Shown here piece after piece: positions 48,779-57,815 of a stretch of DNA of 62,973 bases (position 1 is its first letter; each line of letters starts with the position of its first letter). The notes under the pieces are model-generated. The model was not told the DNA's origin and ran no database searches. It saw only the letters and a list, made by a program, of their open reading frames with translations. Both the position numbers and the translations under genes were made by a program. This stretch comes from a virus, in the IMG/VR virus record IMGVR_UViG_3300036761_000576, positions 1 through 62,973 of that record. The stretch is one strand, 5' to 3'.

Positions 48779-49228
48779 TCAAGGGTTTGGGACCGGCGCG
48801 CCAGCGGCAACGCCCATGCTGACGGTCTCGCCGGCAACGACTTCGATGTCGATGGTCCCGGATACCGGCTTGATACCGTCACCCATGTCCGCATCGGCGG
48901 TTGCGCTGATTTGCACCGAGCCCACCTTGCCGACCGGCAGCACGTCACATGAGAGCGAGTCGGCCGAAGGCACAACCGTTGCCACCGTTTCATCCGAGGA
49001 AGCCCACACGGCAGCACCGTCAATGGTTGCCGGGTTGCCGAACTTGTCGACCGGGGCGACAAAGAGAGTTACCTTGAAATCATCTCGCAGCAGCATTTTC
49101 GTTACTCCTTTGAATGTGCTACCCCTATAGGCAGCGTTGAACGTCAACTCACCGTTATCCATCTCTGGATAGAGACAGACGCGCGGCCCGTTGAAATCTA
49201 TGACGACGTGTACTTTCGGCAGCTTCAT
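48779..49228 (-). CDS. BIG2/Ig-like structural protein with internal start
   Basis: A 149-residue protein from the ATG at 49228 (MKLPKVHVVIDFNGPRVC) with GGAGG upstream. Residues 45-149 (MLLRDDFKVTLFVAPVDKFGNPATIDGAAVWASSDETVATVVPSAD ... VSGTIDIEVVAGE) form a bacterial Ig-like fold. Just before that part, an in-frame ATG at 49097 has a stronger AAAGGAG, so a shorter Ig-only product may dominate. Ig-like proteins decorate many phage heads and bind carbohydrates or cells. Confidence 0.72.
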   Translation of the reverse strand: MKLPKVHVVIDFNGPRVCLYPEMDNGELTFNAAYRGSTFKGVTKMLLRDDFKVTLFVAPVDKFGNPATIDGAAVWASSDETVATVVPSADSLSCDVLPVGKVGSVQISATADADMGDGIKPVSGTIDIEVVAGETVSMGVAAGAPVPNP

Positions 49229-49248
49229 GCGCCGCCTCCTGGTTGAGA

Positions 49249-51132
49249 TCAAAGCAGTGTCAGGAGCACTTTGAGTGCTTCGACGTTGTGTTCCAGCACG
49301 GCAATCTTCTCTAGCAGCGCATCGCGTTCTTCCTTGAGCGCCGCGATCTCAGTCGCCGCGGCGAGCGCCGATCCACTGTCGACGCTCGCCGGAGCGTACT
49401 TCTCGGCGGGGGGTATCTGTTTCTGCTTCTTCGGTGGCTTCGCCTTCTCCGCCTTGGCATCGGCCTCGGCCAGTCGTTTGGCGATGTCGTAGGTCGTGTC
49501 CCGCGACAGCCCAAGCTCGAGCGCGTGTCGCGGCTTGCCGCCAGGTATCGCTCGGCCATCGCGTTTGCGCGGGGTCGGCTCTCCGCCACCGCCTGCTGGT
49601 GCGGGCTCAGGCAGAGGCGGCGGAATTACGGCCGGCGCTGCCTCGTCGAAGATGATCGGCGACCAATCGTCAGTCGCCTCTTCTTCCTCGATCGGCTCGT
49701 CTATTCCTTGCTCGACGTAGTCGAAGTAGACCGGCGCATCGAGCAGCGGTCCCGTCGTCCAATCGTCGGTGGACTCTTCATCCTCGATCGGATCGGCATC
49801 CGTCGTTTGGATGACGTCGATGGACGGATCGAAGATCGTCGGCCACCAGTCGTCGGTGGCTTCTTCTTCGTCAAGCAGCTCCTCGAAGACGAAGGCGATC
49901 GGGTCAATCGCCGGGATCGGGGCCGGCTCGAATATTTGCGCAGCGAAGCCTTCGTCGTCCTCTGGCTCGTCACCTTCGTCGGCAGCGGTAGCCGGCGGCG
50001 CAAACTCGTCGAAGACCGGATCCTGCCTCCAATCTTCCGTCCCCTCTTCCTCATCCAGCTCTTCGCCGCTGGTCGTGGAGATCGCGTCGACCGTGGAGAA
50101 ATCGTCTGGAAGCGCCGCTATCCAGTCATCGGCAGCCTCATCGCCTTCATCTTCGTCGGCGATCGTGGACGCGATCGGGTCGTTCAGATCGGGCGGGGTG
50201 CCTTGCGCCCAATCTTCCGTGCTTTCTTCTTCGTCCTGTTCGTCACTAAGCGTTGCTACGACAACATCCTGAACCGCAGCGACTACGCCCTCGACTCTGC
50301 CGGTCCAGTCTTCCGCTGTTTCTTCCGCCTCATCTTCATCGGCCGAAACACAGGCCATGAAGTCAGGTTGCGGGCCCGCAGGATCGATCCAGACGCTTTG
50401 CGCGTCCTCGGTGGACTCTTCCTCATCCTGCTCATCGCCCAACGTCGTGCTGATGACGTCCTGCGCCGCCGCGACGACCTGCTCGACCCAACCTACCCAA
50501 TCTTCGGTTGCCTCGTCTTCGTCGGCATCGTCGCCAATGGTCGCGGTTACGAAATCAGCCGCGGCGCCAGCAACGTCCTCGACGCGGCCGATCCAATCTT
50601 CGGTCGCTTCTTCGTCTTCTGCCGGATCCTCCTGTGGCGCGGCGATTGCGTCGACGGTCGATAACGGATCGAAAACGGCGGCCGTAGCGTCTTCGGACTC
50701 GCTTTCGGCGTCAAACTCGTCATCACCAATGCTGGCAACGATGGGGAACGGATCGAAGATCGGCGACTGCGCCCAATCTTCGGTGCTTTCCTCCTCGTCG
50801 ATCTCGTCGTTGACGAAAGCGGCGATGGCATCTACCGTCGACCACGGATCGAATAGCTGCGGCGTCCAGGCGTCGGTTTCTTCCGGTTCTGGCTCTTCTT
50901 CGGCCTCGGCTACAGGAGGAATGTAGTCAACGGCCGCCGCAACGGCTGCGTCGAAGATCAAACTACCCTGGCATGGTTCCGTTTCCTCTTCTTCTTGCCA
51001 CTCCGTATCATCTGGATAGGTGTGGAAGAGGCTGCCTTCCGCTGACGCCGGATCCGGTATCGGTACACCGAGTTGGATCCATGTGACCCGCCCTACGCGC
51101 GGATAGTAGAGCGACAGCAGCGCGAGAAGCAT
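49249..51132 (-). CDS. extreme acidic repeat protein (EEESTEDW repeats)
   Basis: A 627-residue protein. Residues 1-40 are ordinary (MLLALLSLYYPRVGRVTWIQL). Residues 45-510 are about 15 units of 30-35 residues with an acidic core like DEEESTEDW or DEEEATDDW followed by hydrophobic IFDP- or RVEDV-type residues. Eleven units are clear and four degenerate. Residues 515-580 are basic and Pro/Lys-rich (PTPRKRDGRAIPGGKPRHA), and the end is a coiled coil (IAALKEERDALLEKIAVLEHNVEALKVLLTLL). No family recognised. It lies in the head region beside Ig-like and portal-block genes. Confidence 0.72.
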   Translation of the reverse strand: MLLALLSLYYPRVGRVTWIQLGVPIPDPASAEGSLFHTYPDDTEWQEEEETEPCQGSLIFDAAVAAAVDYIPPVAEAEEEPEPEETDAWTPQLFDPWSTVDAIAAFVNDEIDEEESTEDWAQSPIFDPFPIVASIGDDEFDAESESEDATAAVFDPLSTVDAIAAPQEDPAEDEEATEDWIGRVEDVAGAAADFVTATIGDDADEDEATEDWVGWVEQVVAAAQDVISTTLGDEQDEEESTEDAQSVWIDPAGPQPDFMACVSADEDEAEETAEDWTGRVEGVVAAVQDVVVATLSDEQDEEESTEDWAQGTPPDLNDPIASTIADEDEGDEAADDWIAALPDDFSTVDAISTTSGEELDEEEGTEDWRQDPVFDEFAPPATAADEGDEPEDDEGFAAQIFEPAPIPAIDPIAFVFEELLDEEEATDDWWPTIFDPSIDVIQTTDADPIEDEESTDDWTTGPLLDAPVYFDYVEQGIDEPIEEEEATDDWSPIIFDEAAPAVIPPPLPEPAPAGGGGEPTPRKRDGRAIPGGKPRHALELGLSRDTTYDIAKRLAEADAKAEKAKPPKKQKQIPPAEKYAPASVDSGSALAAATEIAALKEERDALLEKIAVLEHNVEALKVLLTLL

Positions 51133-51160
51133 GGGTTTATGCCCTCACGCTAGATGAAAC

Positions 51161-51832
51161 TCAGGCCGGAACTTCTTCCCACATCAGCCGAGAAGTGACG
51201 CTGTGCGTGGTCACTGACGTTGTGTTGAGCAGCGCCAGCACGCCACCGGGCGGCACAATCAGCGAGCCATCAAAAAACTGCACGCCGACGACGCTCGGGG
51301 TAGGCGTGGCTACGGCAACCGTAGTCGTGAGCAGTCCGGACGCCACGGGGAAGTCGGCACCCTCGAACACCACGAGACTGTTGGTCAAGCCGGTGAGGGC
51401 AACGCCTCCGGGGAACGCCTTCGCCGAAGAGCCGGCGGCGACGAGGGTACGTCGGTTGAACGGCGCGCTGCCCGTCGTGATCGCGCCATTACCGCCAGAC
51501 GCCGCCCAGACGAAGCCCCCTAGATCGACCGACGTAATGTTATTGATGCGATCCGTCAAACTCGCTTGGAGGATCACGAGATTGACCAGTGACGTCGACG
51601 GATTCCACACGCCAACAATGGGTGTCGTCGTCGACGTCAGGGTAATCGTGTTGGCAGACAGGGCCGTGACGCCGGAACCAGTGCTGTACAGTCCACCGCG
51701 CAAAGTTTGCTCAAAATACCTGCCGTGCAGTTGGCTTGAAATCAGTTCCGCGGAGCGGCCCTGACGCAGCGTTTGAACCGCGCCGTCTTGAAGTTGCTGG
51801 ACGCCAACTTGCCCTTGGATGGGGATGCCCAT
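51161..51832 (-). CDS. beta-rich structural protein
   Basis: A 223-residue protein (MGIPIQGQVGVQQLQDGAVQTLRQGRSAELISSQLHGRYFEQTLRGGLYS). The rest is a Thr/Val/Ser-rich beta-sandwich (TITLTSTTTPIVGVWNPSTSLVNLVILQASLTD). It resembles unassigned podovirus head-proximal proteins. It comes last in the portal-proximal block, just before the acidic repeat gene. Confidence 0.65.
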   Translation of the reverse strand: MGIPIQGQVGVQQLQDGAVQTLRQGRSAELISSQLHGRYFEQTLRGGLYSTGSGVTALSANTITLTSTTTPIVGVWNPSTSLVNLVILQASLTDRINNITSVDLGGFVWAASGGNGAITTGSAPFNRRTLVAAGSSAKAFPGGVALTGLTNSLVVFEGADFPVASGLLTTTVAVATPTPSVVGVQFFDGSLIVPPGGVLALLNTTSVTTHSVTSRLMWEEVPA

Positions 51833-51841
51833 GTGTTTCTC

Positions 51842-52141
51842 CTAGTTGAAAATGTCTATTGCAGCAGCCGGATCGTACATTGTCTGTCCCGACATGAGCG
51901 ACAACTGAAGGTTCATTAGGCGCAGTTGCCCGAGAATCTGTGACAACACTGTTAGCAGCGCGTCGGAGTGGACCTGTAGATTACCACTCAGGTCTACATT
52001 CGCCAACGCGGACGGCAGGGATGCGTCGCCCAGCACCACCCGCTGCCGCTCCACCACGACGCCGTCACTGCGCGTGATCTCGCTGACCTCGATCTTTTTG
52101 CCACTGCTGTCCGGGGATACCTGGACATACTGATCTGCCAT
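51842..52141 (-). CDS. small structural protein
   Basis: A 99-residue protein (MADQYVQVSPDSSGKKIEVSEITRSDGVVVERQRVV). A beta N-half (a short strand-turn-strand ending VVLGD) and a leucine-rich amphipathic helix at the end (LLTVLSQILGQLRLMNLQLSLM) suggest a trimerising or chaperone-like protein. It starts 3 bases from the end of 52145-53104 and precedes 51161-51832. Confidence 0.65.
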   Translation of the reverse strand: MADQYVQVSPDSSGKKIEVSEITRSDGVVVERQRVVLGDASLPSALANVDLSGNLQVHSDALLTVLSQILGQLRLMNLQLSLMSGQTMYDPAAAIDIFN

Positions 52142-52144
52142 CGA

Positions 52145-53104
52145 CTACTCCCGCGCCGTCCCGCGCACACGCAGGTCAGCGAAATTTGCGATTGGATCAA
52201 CGATTGCCGAGGCCACTGTCCGAGTGCGAGTAACCGCGCCCTGTGCCGGTGTCACAAGTTCAGTCCATGAGTCGCGCACCGTCGTCCCTTCCAGCAAGTT
52301 CAAGTCGAAATAGGTGTCCAGATTTACCGCTTGCAGGCGCACATTCGCTGTCATGCTGCTCCCTGCGGCTGGTTTGTTGGTTGCGCTAAGCAACACTTCA
52401 AACTGTTGCGCACTTGGGGCAAGGCTTACCTGAGCGCCCCAAAAGTAAACGCCGGAAACGTTGTCCCCGGTAATGTTTTTTGTGTAGAAGTAGTCGGCCG
52501 CCGCCCCTCCGACCTGAGTCCGCACCGTCCATGTGCACCGATACCACCCGCTTCCAACTGCCGTCATGGAAGCCGATCCCTTGCCGGACGTGGCATAGAT
52601 GCCATTGGTCAAGTCGAATGTGGCGGTTGCCAAAAAAGAGCCAGCATCCATTGTGGCAAGGCTGCATATATCGTACTCGGCAGCTTTGGCGTACATTGAG
52701 TTGGTGTAGTAGGTGCTCCCTGTTTTCGTTACGTCCTGCCTGAGATAGTAACCGCCGGCTGAAAAAGTATTGTCCGGGCATACCTTATCTGCGGTCATGG
52801 AACCATCAGGAGCAACAGCAACATTGGAATAGACAACCGTGTGGTTTGCGAGCCACACAGCATCGTCAAACGCATTTGAAGCGGTCAGCAAATTGACCGC
52901 AGCGGCAGGATTCTCCGAGGAATAGATGTAATCCGCATCGTCCGCAGCGGCCTCGTCAATCATCGCGTACAGATCGACTCCGGTACTCGGCAACCACCCG
53001 CCCGCCGCAATGTCAGATGCAGGACGAGCGTACTGGTAGACGGCCGCAGCGACCGGGTGCGAAGCAAGAGGCGCACCGGCGAGCGGCCTATAGCCGAGCG
53101 CCAT
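52145..53104 (-). CDS. virion protein with carbohydrate-binding-like fold
   Basis: A 319-residue protein. The middle (VNLLTASNAFDDAVWLANHTVVYSNVAVAPDGSMTADKVCPDNTFSAGGYYLRQDVTKTGSTYYTNSMYAKAAEY and SGWYRCTWTVRTQ) resembles the jelly-roll segments common in phage fibres and appendages (NLLxxSxxF...W, ...YTxSxYAK). It may be a receptor- or glycan-binding appendage placed near the portal genes. Function inferred. Confidence 0.7.
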   Translation of the reverse strand: MALGYRPLAGAPLASHPVAAAVYQYARPASDIAAGGWLPSTGVDLYAMIDEAAADDADYIYSSENPAAAVNLLTASNAFDDAVWLANHTVVYSNVAVAPDGSMTADKVCPDNTFSAGGYYLRQDVTKTGSTYYTNSMYAKAAEYDICSLATMDAGSFLATATFDLTNGIYATSGKGSASMTAVGSGWYRCTWTVRTQVGGAAADYFYTKNITGDNVSGVYFWGAQVSLAPSAQQFEVLLSATNKPAAGSSMTANVRLQAVNLDTYFDLNLLEGTTVRDSWTELVTPAQGAVTRTRTVASAIVDPIANFADLRVRGTARE

Positions 53105-53491
53105 TTACTCCGCCGTCGCGGCGATCTTCGCCTTGATCGCGTTTACTACCTGCGCCGTAGTGCGGGCCGTGAGCGCCGGTATCACCGCCGCGCGGAGAAT
53201 ATTCACTTCGTCCAACACGACGAGCGCGAGAGCACGAATCAGCCGCTCTTCCATGCTGCCACCGATCAACTGGCCGTTGTCGATGCCCGCCGTTGCCGCA
53301 GTCTTGGCTTGTTGCGCCCCAAAGGTCGCATCGGAGGCAGCAGACCCATCGAAGGCATCAATCGTCGGCTGCGCCGCTGCCTGCAATGAAGGCGGCGTAA
53401 CTTCTCCTGCGATGGATACCCCAGAGATCACAACGCCTGCCGCAACAATCGCGGTATGCAAACGCGCTAGATTGGTTTCGGTAATTGCCAT
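53105..53491 (-). CDS. small helical structural protein
   Basis: A 128-residue protein (MAITETNLARLHTAIVAAGVVISGVSIAGEVTPPSL). Helices dominate (SMEERLIRALALVVLDEVNILRAAVIPALTARTTAQVVNAIKAKI). Overlaps or abuts both neighbours. No family assigned. Confidence 0.6.
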   Translation of the reverse strand: MAITETNLARLHTAIVAAGVVISGVSIAGEVTPPSLQAAAQPTIDAFDGSAASDATFGAQQAKTAATAGIDNGQLIGGSMEERLIRALALVVLDEVNILRAAVIPALTARTTAQVVNAIKAKIAATAE

Positions 53492-54603
53492 TACTGAGGC
53501 ACCCCAATAAATATACTGATAAAAGCAAAGGTGCTGACAAGCGCCGATGACTCTTGCTCAAGCGCCTGAATGAAACTGAAACCAAGCGGTAGAACAGAAT
53601 GACCACCCCCTCCAAAAGCAAATGCAAGGGCGGTGGCGGCATTATTTATCGTTTTTGTTGGCGAATCAAACGCAGTAGTGGAGTTAATCCCCATGCCCGT
53701 AGCTTGGGCGCCATTTGCAGCGGTAGTGTTGTTGATTCGCGTCGCCACTGCCGCAGCCTTGCTGAATGAACATATGATCTGGCACCTTGCGGTAGACGTA
53801 TTGTTCCATGATCGTACCGTTGCACTATTGTACGTGTGGGATGTGTTATCGGTAACTGTGCAGCGCCTAAGAACCGTGTTGTAAATGTTGTCTACAAGAC
53901 GATTCTTCTCACTGTCCTCCGTGGTCGTCGTTGCCGTCGTGTAGAACGTGCCCAACAACAAGCGCGTCTTGTCTCCGGATTTGCAGTAGCGCCCGTCCTG
54001 AAACGTCACCGCTGTTGCGCGTGCCGTGTCGCTCGTCCATGCCAGCAATTCGGTATTCAGCGCCCCCGCATTCAAGAAACCGAACACATCGTATGGCTTG
54101 GCACTGGTAAGCGTGCCGAGTGCCAACGTCACTTCGCTGAACGTAATGCATTTCCAAATGTTGCCGTCCCACAAATTGATGATGTTGTGGACGTAGGGCG
54201 TATAGAAAATACTCGTCTTTGCGGCCTGATCCGTCGTCGAAACTGGGACGCCGGTTTCGAGAGTCAACCGCCCGCCCGGAGTGATCGCCTGCGCGGCAAG
54301 GTTCGCGGTATCCGCAATGTTGCTGACCAGATCGACGAACAGGTTTTCCGCGCCGCTGCAACTGATCGCAGCGCCCGTGCTGGAATCTGTCCGCGTCGTG
54401 CGTGCGAACAAAGTCCCGGCGTGCGTGTACGTCCCGTACCCCGTCTCCCACGCCGTCCCGTCCTCGATCACATACGCGAACAACTTCGCATCATCACCCG
54501 CCGCGAACGTCTGAAATCCAGACGCAGCCGCGCCGAGCGTAAGCGTGCCAGTGCCGGTCGTCGCAGAGGCGACCTTGATCCGGTCCTTCCAAGCGAGCGG
54601 CAC
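53491..54603 (-). CDS. tail-fibre-type structural protein
   Basis: A 370-residue protein. The N-terminus RIKVASATTGTGTLTLGAAASGFQTFAAGDDAKLFAYVIEDGTAWETGYGTYTHAGTLFARTT is a very common phage structural motif found at the start of fibres and appendages. The remaining beta-rich part is unassigned. It lies beside 52145-53104, so the two could form one appendage. Confidence 0.75.
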   Translation of the reverse strand: MPLAWKDRIKVASATTGTGTLTLGAAASGFQTFAAGDDAKLFAYVIEDGTAWETGYGTYTHAGTLFARTTRTDSSTGAAISCSGAENLFVDLVSNIADTANLAAQAITPGGRLTLETGVPVSTTDQAAKTSIFYTPYVHNIINLWDGNIWKCITFSEVTLALGTLTSAKPYDVFGFLNAGALNTELLAWTSDTARATAVTFQDGRYCKSGDKTRLLLGTFYTTATTTTEDSEKNRLVDNIYNTVLRRCTVTDNTSHTYNSATVRSWNNTSTARCQIICSFSKAAAVATRINNTTAANGAQATGMGINSTTAFDSPTKTINNAATALAFAFGGGGHSVLPLGFSFIQALEQESSALVSTFAFISIFIGVPQ

Positions 54604-54615
54604 ACCCTACCCTTG

Positions 54616-55068
54616 TCAATCTTCTTCGAAGATCGCGCTTACCGAGCAGGCTTGGTACGTCACCCCGGAAGTAAGTGCACGCAGGGAAAGGAATTCAGCG
54701 TTGCGCGCCTCAAACTTATTGCCGCCAGCCGGCGCATTCCAGATGATCGAGCCGCCAAGTGCATTCCAGCCGAGGACCACGTAATTGGTGCCCATCGTCG
54801 GTTGCGCCGACCAGGTCGTGTTGACCACGGTGACGGCTGCCGGCTGATCGTTGTGTTCGAACTTGTCCGGGACGATCGGGCCGCCCGGCGTGGTGCCGCC
54901 AGTGGCGCGCCCCAGGAGGAACTGTTGCGCGGCCGAAGACGAGCCCAGGCCACCAATGCTGACCTGGATCATCCGCATCCGGCGTGAAGCCAGGCTGAGG
55001 AATTGAAAAACGTCATTCGCTGCCGTCGGCGTGATGTTTTGCCGTGCTACCACATAGCGATTGCCCAT
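54616..55068 (-). CDS. small beta-rich structural protein
   Basis: A 150-residue protein (MGNRYVVARQNITPTAANDVFQFLSLASRRMRMIQVSIGGLGSSSAAQQF). It folds as a beta-sandwich with SQ/PT-rich loops and is similar in type to phage neck or head-fibre proteins. It is the first gene after the portal terminator. Confidence 0.62.
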   Translation of the reverse strand: MGNRYVVARQNITPTAANDVFQFLSLASRRMRMIQVSIGGLGSSSAAQQFLLGRATGGTTPGGPIVPDKFEHNDQPAAVTVVNTTWSAQPTMGTNYVVLGWNALGGSIIWNAPAGGNKFEARNAEFLSLRALTSGVTYQACSVSAIFEED

Positions 55069-55086
55069 GGTTCGGTCTCCGAAATG

Positions 55087-55108
55087 AAAAAACCCGCCGG
55101 AGCGGGTT
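55087..55108 (-). terminator. rho-independent terminator downstream of the portal gene
   Basis: AACCCGC, 4-base loop, GCGGGTT followed by TTTTTT on the minus strand. A strong hairpin that separates portal transcription from the 51-55 kb structural block, although the late transcript must read through it, so antitermination is implied. Confidence 0.85.
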
Positions 55109-55148
55109 CATGGAATGCGCCACTGGCGCCCGGTTGCTACTTCGTCAG

Positions 55149-57815
55149 TCAGGCTTTCGAGCCTGCTTTTGGCGGTTTCCCACCAGCCTTCTTCTCCGTC
55201 ATCGAAGCCCCTTTGATCTTCCCGTCTGGGCCCGTCTGAAACTCGATCTGCCGGTGCGTCTCGCCGCCGTTTTCTGATGGCAGGACGATCACCGTGGGCG
55301 CCGGCTGCGTCGGCATAGCCTGCGCCGCGCTTTCCTTGGCCGCCGCCGCTTCCTGCACACGCCTGTCCGCGGTTGCAGCGATGTCCTTCATCTGTTGCTG
55401 GGCCTCGTTCTTGGCGGCGCCCATGGCTTGCAACTCGACCCGCAGAATCCCCAGTTCGCCCTGCAAGGCCTCGAGCTTGGTGCGGTTGTCAGCTTCGAGC
55501 GCGGCGATCTTCTCCGCACTTTCCGCGCGCAGGCGTTCGCGCTCGAGTTCAGCGTCGGCATTCACTTCGGCCACACGCACCTTGCCGTCAGCATCAGCCG
55601 CAGAGACGGCAATGTCGGCCTTGACCTTGGCGTCGATCTCAGCCGAACGGTCAGCGGCCTTCATCTGCGCCTGCCGCACCTGGTCTGTGAGATTGGCGAT
55701 CAGCTTGGCGGTGTCAGTGCGGATCTGCTGCACCTTCTGCTCCATCTGCGCCTTGACTTCGCTGTTGGCCCCAACGGCACTGGCTTGCGCCATGATCTCG
55801 TCGGCCTCGGCGTTGAGCTTCTTCACCGTGGCGGCCTGAGTCTCGACTGTAAGCAGCGCTTGCTTGACCGCCAACTGCTCGGCGAAGGCCTGTTTCTGGG
55901 CCTGCTGCTGCTTCTGTGCCTGTATCTGGGCCTCTTCCTCGGGCGTGAGTTGCTTGTCGCGCGGCGGCTTGCCGTTGATCTCGCGGATGGTCTGGATGAT
56001 CGCTTCCGCGCCAGGCAGGTCGGCGAACTCGAGCACATCGTCAAGCAGCTTGATGGCGATCTCCGGTGGAAGTTTCGTCACCATGTCCATCATGCGGTCG
56101 TAGGCTGCCTGTCTTGCCGACTCGCGGAAGTCCTGGGAGCTGACGACGAAATCGGCCTGGTCTTTGGTGATGTCGTTCAGCAACGTTGGCTGGCCGGTGT
56201 TCTTGTCGATGCCCGGTTCGTTGATGGTCAGGAAGTCGTAGCCCTTGCGCTCGCCGATGACGCGAATGTCTTTCTTCTCGGTGTAGAACTGCTCGGCCAG
56301 CGAGAGCACTTTCTGCCCGTGGAGCTGGACCGCGAGCCGCAGGGCGTCGAAGTAGTCGGTAGTGACCGTCGAGCCTTGGTCCTGCCTGGCCTCGATCGCC
56401 TTGCCCGAGATCGCATTGGTCTTGCGTCCCATCAACTCGTCGACGACGCCCGACGTGTCCTGAATCATGCGTTCGTCGATGCGCGAATACTCCAAGTGCG
56501 CCTCGGCGATGTCGATGTCCGTGTGCAACTCGAACCGGGCCCCTGGTTTGATCTCGAACACCGGATCGGGCCTTGCCGCTTCTTCCCGAATCACTTCCAG
56601 GTCTTCGTGCGCGCCCCGGTCCATGATGACGCGCCGGGCCGAGAGCGAGAACAGGGCCTTGCTCATCCGCCGGTTGAAGTCCTCCTGCGGGTCGCGCATC
56701 CCCCGGATCATCCCGTAGGGCGCGTTGTCGAGCCCGCGACGGTTGCCCCAGATAGGCGTGAACGGGAACTCGTTGTGCCGGTACGGGCTCATCACGTCCT
56801 GCAACAGCGTGCCGCGGACGAAAATCGCGCAACGCACGCGCATCGACACCCGCTCGATGACGCTGGCCGCCCGCTGCTGCATCAGCCACACGTGGTAATC
56901 GTCGTTCGGATCGAAAATCGTGCCGTGCAGACCGCTGCCTACGATCAGCGAGCACTTGCAGGGCATCCGATACCAAGCTTCGATCAGGCGCACCCGCGAG
57001 CGACGGTTGAAGCTGCTCGCCGTGGAATCAACGAACGTGCGGCGCCCAATCGCGGCCGATAGGCCATCCGGCTGGCGCGCGCTGAGATACTGGCCCATGT
57101 ACCACAGATCGTTTTCTTGCCAATCGACCATGTCCGAGTAGGTCGAAGCGGCCCGAATGGCTTCCACCGTCTCCGGGAAGAGCAATTCGGCCACGTCGAG
57201 GTCAACGTGCTTCTGCCTGAACACGTACCGCCAGTCGGTGCCGTCAGTTTCGATGCCGTGTGAGTCGTACAACAGGTTTCGCCACGATTCGTGCCGGTCG
57301 AAGATCAATTCCTTGGTCGGATCGGCCCGCAGACCGCATTCCAGCCATCCCAGGCCAACTTTGACGGCATCAGCGAAAGCCCGCGACCGCGCGTACTGGC
57401 TTTTGTTGACGTCAGCGATGTATTTCAGAACCTTGGTCTTGTTCTCGGCCCCGTTGCGATCATTCGACGAGCGTGGGAACACCTTGAAATCGATCCGCGT
57501 GCGCTTTTCGGTCCCCGTCACCCACCGAATCGCGGGCGCGATCTTGTTGTAGACCAGCGGTGCCTGACCGCGGCTTATCAGCGCTTCGGCGTCGTCGTCC
57601 GAGATTTGCAGGTTGTCGTAGAAATCCTCGTCTATCGCCATCTGGTAGCGATTCGGCGCCTGCCGGATCTGCTCAACTTCCAGCCACTCCTCGAGCTGCC
57701 GCAGCCGCTTCTGCGCCGGCTCGCTTTCCAGCGCCGTCGACGTGCGCGTGTTGGCCGTACCGGCCATGATGTCGAGCGAGGCCGTGCGCGGGCCGGGGCC
57801 AGTATTCTCGATCAA
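55149..57815 (-). CDS. portal protein (P22-like)
   Basis: An 888-residue protein. Residues 1-570 carry the P22 portal core: NRYQMAIDEDFYDNLQISDDDAEALISRGQAPLVYNKIAPAIRWVTGTEKRTRIDFKVFPRS, SQYARSRAFADAVKVGLGWLE and the DVMSPYRHNEFPFTPIWGNRRG loop, plus DPQEDFNRRMSKALFSLSARR. The C-terminal 250 residues are a long Gln/Ala/Lys-rich coiled coil (barrel or crown), followed by a short tail with QMKDIAATADRRVQEAAAAKE. The portal ring is the motor dock for the terminase. Confidence 0.88.
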   Translation of the reverse strand: MIENTGPGPRTASLDIMAGTANTRTSTALESEPAQKRLRQLEEWLEVEQIRQAPNRYQMAIDEDFYDNLQISDDDAEALISRGQAPLVYNKIAPAIRWVTGTEKRTRIDFKVFPRSSNDRNGAENKTKVLKYIADVNKSQYARSRAFADAVKVGLGWLECGLRADPTKELIFDRHESWRNLLYDSHGIETDGTDWRYVFRQKHVDLDVAELLFPETVEAIRAASTYSDMVDWQENDLWYMGQYLSARQPDGLSAAIGRRTFVDSTASSFNRRSRVRLIEAWYRMPCKCSLIVGSGLHGTIFDPNDDYHVWLMQQRAASVIERVSMRVRCAIFVRGTLLQDVMSPYRHNEFPFTPIWGNRRGLDNAPYGMIRGMRDPQEDFNRRMSKALFSLSARRVIMDRGAHEDLEVIREEAARPDPVFEIKPGARFELHTDIDIAEAHLEYSRIDERMIQDTSGVVDELMGRKTNAISGKAIEARQDQGSTVTTDYFDALRLAVQLHGQKVLSLAEQFYTEKKDIRVIGERKGYDFLTINEPGIDKNTGQPTLLNDITKDQADFVVSSQDFRESARQAAYDRMMDMVTKLPPEIAIKLLDDVLEFADLPGAEAIIQTIREINGKPPRDKQLTPEEEAQIQAQKQQQAQKQAFAEQLAVKQALLTVETQAATVKKLNAEADEIMAQASAVGANSEVKAQMEQKVQQIRTDTAKLIANLTDQVRQAQMKAADRSAEIDAKVKADIAVSAADADGKVRVAEVNADAELERERLRAESAEKIAALEADNRTKLEALQGELGILRVELQAMGAAKNEAQQQMKDIAATADRRVQEAAAAKESAAQAMPTQPAPTVIVLPSENGGETHRQIEFQTGPDGKIKGASMTEKKAGGKPPKAGSKA

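Noticed and set aside
53836-54987. A 383-codon plus-strand frame
   Set aside because: Opposite to fibre-type structural genes with clear family motifs; no start signal.
53105-55068. A diversity-generating retroelement with target gene in the appendage block (as in Bordetella podophages)
   Set aside because: No reverse-transcriptase-like protein (no YxDD) and no template/variable repeat pair were seen.
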